Made by a program: the position numbers and the translations under genes
In this document: positions 1 through 6,207 of the stretch, piece by piece
How positions within the stretch are numbered: the first letter of the stretch is position 1
How the letters are laid out: each line of letters begins with the position of its first letter
Source: an uncultured Collinsella sp.
Lineage (GTDB): Bacteria; Actinomycetota; Coriobacteriia; Coriobacteriales; Coriobacteriaceae
DNA: 17,048 nt
Reading direction: 5' to 3'
Assembly: GCA_937937835.1 (NCBI GenBank)
Contig: CALDBJ010000104.1
Location: 1-17,048 of the forward strand
Notes under the pieces: generated by a model
What the model was told of the DNA's origin: nothing
What the model saw: the letters and a program-made list of their open reading frames with translations, nothing else
The model's database searches: none

Positions 1-143
1 TTAGAACGAACATAACCGGTCTTCTGAATGGCCTCTTTAATGCGTTCGCTTTTTTCTGAAGAAATATATCCGCCGTTGAGAAAACGGGAAACCGCAGCGC
101 TCGAAACACCCGCAAGCTCTGCAACGTCACGCATGGTTGTCAT
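1..143 (-). CDS. LacI-family transcriptional regulator, N-terminal fragment (cut by window edge)
   Basis: Reading the minus strand from the ATG at 143 gives 47 codons beginning MTTMRDVAELAGVSSAAVSR and continuing FLNGG-YIS, then KIEAI-type residues and TGYV. This is the helix-turn-helix and start of the hinge of a LacI/GalR DNA-binding domain. The frame is open to position 1, so the sugar-binding core lies outside the window. The ATG at 143 is preferred over the ATG three codons later because a GGAG sits seven bases upstream of it. It follows the PTS gene in the same direction after 111 bp, so it may be a second regulator for the same sugar locus or the start of a neighbouring one. Its recognition helix (SSAAVSR) differs from that of the divergent LacI gene (SKSTVSR), which suggests a different operator. 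Confidence 0.85.
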   Translation of the reverse strand, partial: MTTMRDVAELAGVSSAAVSRFLNGGYISSEKSERIKEAIQKTGYVRS

Positions 144-209
144 ACAAGCACTCCAGACGGGTCAGTCATTCTGCCCTTAATCCAACACAACCCAGTTTAG
201 CAACATAGG

Positions 210-245
210 GGGGCGAACGCAGCACTCGCGCACCGCATTCGCCCC
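210..245 (-). terminator. Possible stem-loop downstream of the PTS gene
   Basis: GGGGCGAACGC at 210-220 pairs with GCATTCGCCCC at 235-245 (one mismatch in 11), with a 14-base loop. It lies immediately after the stop of the PTS permease. There is no clear U-run on the minus-strand side, so it may only slow RNA polymerase or protect the 3' end. The rest of the 144-254 gap holds the ribosome binding site of the next LacI gene and no clear promoter. Confidence 0.4.
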
Positions 246-254
246 TCGTCCAAA

Positions 255-1643
255 CTAGACCTCGAGCTCAAATTTACGATCGTCGGTCTTGGAGGCATCG
301 GCATCGCCGTAACCGAATACAGCGATCAGGCCAATGCAAATAGCCATGGCCACGATACCTGCCACAAGGCCTATCTGCCAGTTAAGGTAGATGTTCAGAG
401 CAAGGATGCTAAAGAATGCAGCCGTAGCCTTGACGTCCATGACGGCGCAGATGGCGCCACTCACGGCACCTGCAATGATCGAATAGGCAAGCAGGCGCTT
501 ATAGCGCAGCACCGCACCGTACAAGATGGGCTCGGTAATGCCGACAAAAAGGGCGGGGACGATAGCGGTCACCATAAGCTCGCGCAGCTCAAGGTCCTTT
601 GCCTTGAGAATCAGGCCAAGGCAGATGCCGATGGAAGCGAAAGTGGCGCCCATGCCAGCGCATGCAATGATGACGTCCGAGCCCGTCGCGGCGATGTTGG
701 TGATACCCAAGGCAACGAAAGGCCAGTGCAGACCAAACAGAACGAGCATGGACCAGAAGCCGCCCAGAAAGGCACCGGCAAGCCAGGGAGCAACGTTCAT
801 GATGCCAGAGATACCGGCGATCAGCAGGTCGCCAACGTACTTGCCAAAGGGACCAAAAATAAACAGAATGAACGGAACAAAGAGGATGATGCACACAAAG
901 GGAACAACAAGATTCTGATAGTTACGGGAAACATGAGCCTTGAGCCAGTTATACACCGCGGAATAGCACGGAATGGTGATTAGGACCGGAAGCACCGTGG
1001 AGGCGTAGCTCATCGTGATAAGCGGCAGACCAAAGAAAGTAACGTCCTTCTGGTCGACCAGGCCGGCGATGTTGGGATCCAACACGGCTGCAGCGATAGT
1101 GGCTGCGATGAACATGTTGGAACCGAGCTTGTTGGCCATACTGACCGAAAGAATGATGGGCAGGAAGTAGAAGAAACCGTCGTAGATGCCCAGCAAGATG
1201 GAATAAGTCGTGGAGTCCTCGGCAACGATGCCAAAGCTCGTCAGAAGGACCATAAGCGCGCGGACCATACCCACGCCCGCCATGGCGGGCAGCAGCGGGG
1301 TAAACGAGCCCGAAAGCAGGTCAAACACGGCATCGACGATACGCTTGCCCAGGGGCTTAGACGTATCGGCGTCCTCCATGCCCGCGGAGGCAAAGGATTC
1401 GCCGATAAGGTCGATAACGTCCTTGTAGACAAACTCGACCTGAGGTCCAATGACAACCTGAACCTGGCCGCCGGCAAGGATAACCTTGATGACACCCTTG
1501 GTGCCTTCGAGGCCCTTGACATCAACGACCTCGTCCTTCTTGCAGACAAAGCGCAGACGCGTGGCGCAGTGCGTCACGGTCTTAATGTTGTCGGCGCCGC
1601 CGACAAGCTCAACAATCTGTTGAACGTTCATATCGCTATTCAT
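255..1643 (-). CDS. PTS sugar transporter, EIIBC, beta-glucoside/sucrose family
   Basis: This is a 462-residue permease that phosphorylates its sugar during uptake across the membrane. Residues 5-80 form the EIIB domain, with the phosphoryl-accepting cysteine in THCATRLRF (C26). From about residue 95 onward comes a ten-or-so-helix EIIC domain with the family signature GITEPILYGA (368-377). No EIIA domain is fused at the C-terminus, which ends in a charged tail, so EIIA must come from another protein. An in-frame ATG at 1661 would lengthen it by six residues. The ATG at 1643 is chosen because GGAG lies seven bases upstream; it overlaps the stop of the upstream esterase by 8 bp. The exact sugar cannot be read from sequence. 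The esterases suggest an acylated glycoside or sugar ester. Confidence 0.88.
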   Translation of the reverse strand: MNSDMNVQQIVELVGGADNIKTVTHCATRLRFVCKKDEVVDVKGLEGTKGVIKVILAGGQVQVVIGPQVEFVYKDVIDLIGESFASAGMEDADTSKPLGKRIVDAVFDLLSGSFTPLLPAMAGVGMVRALMVLLTSFGIVAEDSTTYSILLGIYDGFFYFLPIILSVSMANKLGSNMFIAATIAAAVLDPNIAGLVDQKDVTFFGLPLITMSYASTVLPVLITIPCYSAVYNWLKAHVSRNYQNLVVPFVCIILFVPFILFIFGPFGKYVGDLLIAGISGIMNVAPWLAGAFLGGFWSMLVLFGLHWPFVALGITNIAATGSDVIIACAGMGATFASIGICLGLILKAKDLELRELMVTAIVPALFVGITEPILYGAVLRYKRLLAYSIIAGAVSGAICAVMDVKATAAFFSILALNIYLNWQIGLVAGIVAMAICIGLIAVFGYGDADASKTDDRKFELEV

Positions 1644-2550
1644 GAGATAGCTCCGTTTCATTCTTGTCTAAATCCTTATCGAGCCAAGTCGTGGCCAGTT
1701 CGACCCAACTTGCCTCTCGGGCATCGATCTCTTCCTCGCAAGCGGCACAGGTGGCGTCAGCCAACGCGTTTCCGTGCTTGCCCTCCTGGAAAAGGTGGTA
1801 CTCGCAGGGAACACCAAGCTGCATAAGGCGAGCGATAAAGGCGATCGACTTTGTCGAAGGCGCCTCGGTATCGTTCACCGTATGCCAGGCAAAAACCCTG
1901 GGCATATCCGCCCTAGCGTTCTGAACAAGGTCGACCTGGGCCAACTGCTCGGGCGTGGGGTCGTCAGTCCCAAAGATTCCGCGCGTAAAATAGCGCACAA
2001 AAGGATTCTGGGAGTTCAGATACTCTTCCCTGCTGGCGTTTTGGGCGTCGATCATCGGGTAGCCCATAAGAATCGCCCGCGGACGAGCAACCTCGGGAGA
2101 AATACCGTCGAGCAGGCTCGGATCATCCCAGCGCTCCGCAAGGGAGCCGACCAAATGAGCGCCCGCCGAAAAACCGAGTGCGTAGATGCGATCGGTATCG
2201 ATATCGAGCTCATCTGCGCACTCATGGATATAAGCCATGGCACGCATAAGGTCGCGCAGCTGTTCCGGATACTTGCTGTCCTCGCAAAACTCCGGACCAT
2301 CCTGCCAGTCATCGGGCCTGCCATTAAAGAACACCGGGTACGAAAGAATAAACACCTGGTACCCAAGGCCCAAAAAACGAGCTGCGACGGGCTCCTGCTC
2401 CTTTAATGCTCGGATAAGGTAGCCGCCGCCAGGGCAAATCACAATGGCAGGACGCGACTTCCTTTTTCCGCGGCTGATGCCCGGATTTAAGGCCATCACC
2501 TTAAGCATCGAAGACCCGTCGTCCCTTAGGGCAACTTCACGATAAATCAT
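1636..2550 (-). CDS. Alpha/beta-hydrolase esterase (acetylesterase/BD-FAE-like)
   Basis: A 304-residue cytoplasmic alpha/beta hydrolase with no signal peptide. The oxyanion segment CPGGGY is at residues 39-44 and the nucleophile motif GFSAG centres on S128. The probable acid is D227 in HTVNDTEAP and the catalytic His is H259 in GKHGNA. The complete triad implies an active ester hydrolase. This family includes sugar acetylesterases and feruloyl-type esterases, but the substrate here is inferred only from the PTS neighbour. The start ATG shares its A with the stop of the preceding esterase (TAATG, 1-bp overlap), with GGGAG five bases upstream, so translation is coupled. It is rich in acidic residues near the C-terminus. 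Confidence 0.82.
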   Translation of the reverse strand: MIYREVALRDDGSSMLKVMALNPGISRGKRKSRPAIVICPGGGYLIRALKEQEPVAARFLGLGYQVFILSYPVFFNGRPDDWQDGPEFCEDSKYPEQLRDLMRAMAYIHECADELDIDTDRIYALGFSAGAHLVGSLAERWDDPSLLDGISPEVARPRAILMGYPMIDAQNASREEYLNSQNPFVRYFTRGIFGTDDPTPEQLAQVDLVQNARADMPRVFAWHTVNDTEAPSTKSIAFIARLMQLGVPCEYHLFQEGKHGNALADATCAACEEEIDAREASWVELATTWLDKDLDKNETELSHE

Positions 2551-3455
2551 TATGACTCCCTGTCCAATTGACTGACAAAGGCGGCAATGCGCGACCAGGC
2601 ATCCTCAGATGCGGCCTCGTCATACTCGCGGGCAAAGCACGAATGGGTAAACCCGTGCATGCAGCCCATATACCGCTTCACATCAACCAACACACCCTGC
2701 TCTTTAAGCTGCTGGCCAAACTCCTCGCCCTCCAAGGCCAAAGAGTCAAACTCCGCAACGTTGATCAAGGTCTTGGGCCACGCAATGTCCTTTGCAAGGA
2801 TCGGCGCAGCCAATGGATGAGACAGATCGGCTTCGCAGACAAAGGCCCATGTGGCGTACTGCTCCATACGTTCTTGCGGAATGGCGCGCGAGCCATCCAG
2901 ACAAGACCTGACCGCCAGCATCGGCTTAAGCGATGGGTAATCCATCACCAAGCCGACGATATTGATTCCGTCGTCCTCGGTCACCAACTCGCACAGCGCT
3001 GCGGCAAGGTTGCCGCCCGCACTGTGACCGCATAGGACAAAATCGTTCGAAGGCAGACCCATTTCCCGATGGTTCTGGGCACAATACCGCAAGACCTCAT
3101 AGGATGTCATCTGAGGAATGGGAAACTTACACTCGGGGCCCGTAGCATAGTCTACATTGACTACCAGACAGCCAGACTGATCGGCCACCTTTTGGCAATA
3201 CGGAATATCGAGCTCCCAGTCGCGCAGTACAAAACCCCCACCGTGATAGTTCCACACAACAACGTTATGCGTCACCTTGGACGGATCTTGCTGCGGATAG
3301 TACAAGTAGATATCGATAAACCCAATCGAAGTGCGAACCGACAGCTTTTGCGACGTGTCCTTGCTCTTAAGGTCGCGTTTGATATCCCCCAGCTCCAGCT
3401 CTTTGCGCTTGCGATAATCGTAAGCCATGCCGAGCGGGTAATCTCCAAAAGTCAT
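2550..3455 (-). CDS. Alpha/beta-hydrolase esterase, hormone-sensitive-lipase type
   Basis: First gene of the esterase-PTS operon, 301 residues. HGGGF at 71-75 (oxyanion hole), GHSAGG with S145, D237 in NVAEFDSLA and H267 in CMHGF are the expected HSL/GDXG-family landmarks, so the triad is intact. No signal peptide or membrane segment is visible, so it acts in the cytoplasm on a substrate already imported. It differs in family from the next gene, so the two are not simple duplicates. A purine-rich AAAGGGGG sits just upstream of the ATG at 3455. Expression should be controlled by the LacI-type promoter/operator region at 3511-3579. Confidence 0.85.
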   Translation of the reverse strand: MTFGDYPLGMAYDYRKRKELELGDIKRDLKSKDTSQKLSVRTSIGFIDIYLYYPQQDPSKVTHNVVVWNYHGGGFVLRDWELDIPYCQKVADQSGCLVVNVDYATGPECKFPIPQMTSYEVLRYCAQNHREMGLPSNDFVLCGHSAGGNLAAALCELVTEDDGINIVGLVMDYPSLKPMLAVRSCLDGSRAIPQERMEQYATWAFVCEADLSHPLAAPILAKDIAWPKTLINVAEFDSLALEGEEFGQQLKEQGVLVDVKRYMGCMHGFTHSCFAREYDEAASEDAWSRIAAFVSQLDRES

Positions 3456-3510
3456 TCTATCCCCCTTTCACATACGTGCGCATCGTATCCGGATCGCTCA
3501 GCGCACTTTT

Positions 3511-3522
3511 GGGAACGTTCCC
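3511..3522. promoter_or_regulatory. LacI-family operator O1 (GGGAACGTTCCC)
   Basis: Perfect 12-bp palindrome flanked by T-runs. It lies just downstream of the -10 of the minus-strand promoter, over the predicted transcription start. An identical copy is centred 57 bp away. The CG-centred symmetry is typical for LacI/GalR operators, and the divergent LacI gene is the likely binder (inference). Confidence 0.8.
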
Positions 3523-3529
3523 GTTTCGT

Positions 3530-3558
3530 ATTATGTATTCGATTTCATATAGGGTCAA
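3530..3558 (-). promoter_or_regulatory. Promoter of the esterase-PTS operon
   Basis: On the minus strand, TTGACC (3558-3553) and CATAAT (3535-3530) are separated by exactly 17 bp, a good sigma-70-type promoter. The predicted start near 3523 leaves a leader of about 68 bases before the ATG at 3455. Operator O1 covers the start point and O2 lies about 10 bp upstream of the -35, so repression by occlusion or looping is expected. Confidence 0.75.
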
Positions 3559-3567
3559 TATATATTT

Positions 3568-3579
3568 GGGAACGTTCCC
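3568..3579. promoter_or_regulatory. LacI-family operator O2 (GGGAACGTTCCC)
   Basis: Second exact copy of the 12-bp palindrome, here extendable to the 14-bp palindrome TGGGAACGTTCCCA (3567-3580). It is upstream of the minus-strand -35 and also upstream of the LacI gene, so it could serve autoregulation as well as cooperative repression of the operon. Confidence 0.8.
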
Positions 3580-3611
3580 ATTTCTGACCACTCACCGGAC
3601 TTTTCATACCG

Positions 3612-3642
3612 TTTACAGGCAAGCATCCCTATCGTGTACACT
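3612..3642 (+). promoter_or_regulatory. Tentative promoter of the divergent LacI gene
   Basis: TTTACA at 3612-3617 followed by TACACT at 3637-3642 (19-bp spacing), or by TGTACA at 3635-3640 (17-bp spacing), is the best plus-strand candidate before the LacI start. Both -10 choices are imperfect, so the assignment is weak. Confidence 0.35.
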
Positions 3643-3708
3643 GTAGACAGCTTAAATACCTGGAGAAAACCTAAGCGAACAAAAAAGAGACTGACGAATG
3701 GAGGCGAC

Positions 3709-4686
3709 ATGAACATCATAGATATCGCAAATCTCTGCGGTGTATCCAAGAGCACCGTTTCACGATATCTGACGGGCGGCTCCATCTCGCAGAAAACCGC
3801 CGACAAGATTGCCAAGGCTATTGAGGAAACCGGCTTTGAGCACAATGTGGCCGCCGTGCAGCTCAAAACCAACAAGAGCGGGCTTGTCGGCGTTATTGTC
3901 GACGGGCTGGACTCGCAGAGCGTCACGCGCATCCTGGCGGGTATGAGCGAAACGTGTCTCGATCGCGGCTATCAGCCCTTCTTGGCATTCGACGACCCCC
4001 GTCGGCACCGTAAATCCGAAATCGTCCAGCGCCTTTCCCGCCAAGGAGTAGATGCCATCATCTACGGATCGACCTATGTAACCAAAGAACACCGCCACTG
4101 CTTGCAGACGTGCGGTAGACCCGTGCTGTTGCTGGGACAATATGACCCTGAGCTGCCAAGTCTAAAGGTCAACGACTATGCTGCCGGAAAGCTCATGGGC
4201 GAACACATCGCCCAAGTAGGCGCATCGCGCGTCGCCTATCTCAACTTTCCCCAAGCCGACCACGCGCTGGGCATAGAACGCCACGCTGGTTTTGTCGATG
4301 TTTGCGCCCAACGGGGCATCCATGTGGATACCATTGAGGTCAACTTTGCCCCCCAGGCCGATATCACCGAGCAGATAGACCGAGCAATCGCACTCAAACC
4401 CGACTGCATCGCATGCGGTTCGGACGCCATGGCGCTCAAGGTGCTCGACCGACTCGACGAGCTCCAGATCGCCTGCCCCGACGACGTCATGCTGTGCGGC
4501 TTCGGCGACAACAAAACCTCGTCGATCAGACGCATATCGCTCACCACGGTCCATTTTGATTACAACGAGCTTGGCAACAAGGCGGCAGAGGCAATCATCG
4601 ATCTTATCGACGGAAAACCCTATACCCCCTGCGACAGTACCTTTGGCATACGGCTTGTGGAGCGCAACACCACCCGACGTGCATAA
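3709..4686 (+). CDS. LacI-family sugar-responsive repressor of the esterase-PTS operon
   Basis: A 325-residue LacI/GalR regulator. Residues 3-22 form the helix-turn-helix (IDIANLCGVSKSTVSRYL) and 43-58 the hinge. The remainder is a periplasmic-binding-protein-like core with typical segments such as GLVGVIVDGL, the CGSDAMALKVL region and a late CGFGD. The start at 3709 is chosen because GGAGG lies four bases upstream and the protein then begins directly at the HTH; a longer open frame begins at 3634 but adds a basic tail atypical of the family. The gene is divergent from the esterase-PTS operon, and the two palindromes between them are its probable targets. The effector is most likely the imported sugar or its phosphate (inference). 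Confidence 0.9.
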   Translation: MNIIDIANLCGVSKSTVSRYLTGGSISQKTADKIAKAIEETGFEHNVAAVQLKTNKSGLVGVIVDGLDSQSVTRILAGMSETCLDRGYQPFLAFDDPRRHRKSEIVQRLSRQGVDAIIYGSTYVTKEHRHCLQTCGRPVLLLGQYDPELPSLKVNDYAAGKLMGEHIAQVGASRVAYLNFPQADHALGIERHAGFVDVCAQRGIHVDTIEVNFAPQADITEQIDRAIALKPDCIACGSDAMALKVLDRLDELQIACPDDVMLCGFGDNKTSSIRRISLTTVHFDYNELGNKAAEAIIDLIDGKPYTPCDSTFGIRLVERNTTRRA

Positions 4687-4688
4687 CA

Positions 4689-4726
4689 AAACCGGCCTTG
4701 GAACAATATCATCCCAAGGCCGGTTT
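4689..4726. terminator. Bidirectional terminator between convergent LacI and Pel-locus genes
   Basis: Perfect 13-bp inverted repeat: AAACCGGCCTTGG (4689-4701) and CCAAGGCCGGTTT (4714-4726) around a 12-base AT-rich loop. It starts three bases after the LacI stop codon and lies 20 bp beyond the end of the DUF4956 gene. A/T bases flank both sides, so it can end transcripts from either direction. Confidence 0.85.
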
Positions 4727-4745
4727 GATAACGAACAAACGACAT

Positions 4746-5411
4746 CTAGCCGTGGTACTCGCCGTTGTACTGAATCAGGGTCAGGTCCTCTACCCCATCG
4801 AGCGCGCGGATGGCGTCGGCGTACGGCATATCCACGCCGTCCGAGAACACCTCGACGGTCATCTCGACCTTGTCGCCGCGCATGGTCTTGGACTTCACCG
4901 TAAACTTGGTGCGGCCAAACGCGCGCACGATATCGTCGCCCGTGGTCTGGCCCGTGTAGTGGATGACCATCATGTACACGCGCGCCTTGTCCTGATGACT
5001 CGCAAAGCCGGCGATCATCACCACGATGACCACGGCCGTGAGCGCCACGAGCGCGTACATGCCGGCGCCGGCCGTAATTCCCGTGGTAATGGACCAAAAC
5101 AGATACAGCAGGTCGAGCGGGTCCTTAACCGCCGTACGGTAGCGGACGATAGACAGAGCACCGACCATACCGAGCGAGATGACCACGTTGGTCGAGATCG
5201 CGAGCGTGACCATGCAGGTGAGCACGCACATGCCTACAAGCGTCACGGCAAAGCTGCGCGAATACACCACGCCGGTAAAAAAGCGCTTGTACACGTAATA
5301 GATCAGGATGCCCATGGCGAGCGCCACGAGCAGCGAAAGGCCAATCTTGGCAGGGTCGACCTGGCCAAACGCCTCCAAAACGGAGTTCTTAAAATAGTCC
5401 CTGGTGCTCAT
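4746..5411 (-). CDS. DUF4956 membrane protein, last gene of the Pel locus
   Basis: A 221-residue membrane protein. Helices are predicted by eye at about 22-43, 51-72, 74-90 and one or two between 100 and 140, followed by a soluble C-terminal domain (about 145-221). The segment LGMVGALSIVRYRTAV, with KDPLDLLYLFW after it, is the hallmark of the DUF4956 family. The family has no proven biochemistry that I know of, but it frequently sits beside VTC-domain polyphosphate polymerases and CotH proteins, as it does here. A plausible but unproven role is a membrane partner or channel for the VTC enzyme. The gene follows the VTC gene after 58 bp, with GAGGGG about eleven bases before the ATG. The strong stem-loop after it closes the operon. 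Confidence 0.85.
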   Translation of the reverse strand: MSTRDYFKNSVLEAFGQVDPAKIGLSLLVALAMGILIYYVYKRFFTGVVYSRSFAVTLVGMCVLTCMVTLAISTNVVISLGMVGALSIVRYRTAVKDPLDLLYLFWSITTGITAGAGMYALVALTAVVIVVMIAGFASHQDKARVYMMVIHYTGQTTGDDIVRAFGRTKFTVKSKTMRGDKVEMTVEVFSDGVDMPYADAIRALDGVEDLTLIQYNGEYHG

Positions 5412-5469
5412 GGTCTAAATATCCCCTCGGTTCTCAAAATCCGATTCCCAGTAATTAAATCCGCGCAGG

Positions 5470-6207
5470 CTAGCCGGTCTTTTCGTAACACAGGCAGTAC
5501 TTGGAGACCGCCGTGAGTTCGGCCGCGCCCGGCGGCACCATATCGCGCACCAGCTGCGGGCAAAACTCCGTAAACTTGACCTCCATCACCAGCTTGCCGG
5601 GTTCTAGCACGGGCAGCGCGGGCAGCGTCACGTCAAAGATATCGAAGCTTCCCACCGCGGCACGCACGTTCATGTCAAACGTAATGCGCACGGTGCCCTC
5701 ATCCATCACCCACGGCTCGCGCTCGTAGTCCACGATGGTCCTCGGGCGCATCATATTGCAGATGCACTCAATGTAGAACTCGCGACAGAGCGGATAAGGG
5801 CTCCTCAGCAAAAAGTCGTAGTCGCCAGCCAGAATCTGCTCAAACTCGCCGCGCGTAAGTGGCGCATCCTCCTTGTAAATCCAGCTACCGTACTTCTTTT
5901 TGCGCTCGAGCTTAATCACCTTGTCGCTGCCGTTATAGATGCGCACGCGATACTTTTTGCGCATGAGAATACCGGCGTCTTTTTCCTCGTAGGCCGAGTT
6001 GCAGTAGTCGTCAAAGTACAGGCTGCGAATGGTGTAACCGCCCGCCCGCGCATGCTTGTCCAGCTTAAACACCGGCGCCATGCGACAGGCAAGCGCAGCG
6101 TGCTCGCCCTCGTTAATGAGATATTTGAGCTCGTGGCGGTAACGCTCCTGCGCGGTACGCACAGGCGGGGCCGCCAAGCGCTCAAGCAGCGCGCTAGCCC
6201 TCCTCAT
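5470..6207 (-). CDS. VTC-domain polyphosphate polymerase-like protein
   Basis: A 245-residue soluble protein of the VTC/CYTH tunnel superfamily, whose characterised members (yeast Vtc4) make polyphosphate from ATP. Residues matching the Vtc4 catalytic tunnel can be followed in order: K28 in RHELKY, R87 and R89 in KYRVRIY, K99 in IKLER, K112 in WIYKED, R163 in YEREP, R174 in VRITFD, the metal-binding E209 in VMEVKF and K236 in SKYC. The set looks complete, so activity is expected. There is no SPX domain and no membrane segment, so membrane association would need DUF4956. The start at 6207 has GGAGG six bases upstream and overlaps the CotH gene by 14 bp. What polyphosphate does in a Pel locus is unknown. 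Confidence 0.85.
   Translation of the reverse strand: MRRASALLERLAAPPVRTAQERYRHELKYLINEGEHAALACRMAPVFKLDKHARAGGYTIRSLYFDDYCNSAYEEKDAGILMRKKYRVRIYNGSDKVIKLERKKKYGSWIYKEDAPLTRGEFEQILAGDYDFLLRSPYPLCREFYIECICNMMRPRTIVDYEREPWVMDEGTVRITFDMNVRAAVGSFDIFDVTLPALPVLEPGKLVMEVKFTEFCPQLVRDMVPPGAAELTAVSKYCLCYEKTG

Noticed and set aside
4162..5097. Minus-strand open frame of 311 codons across the LacI 3' end and DUF4956
   Set aside because: It runs through the strong terminator and two well-supported genes in other frames; composition is unnatural.
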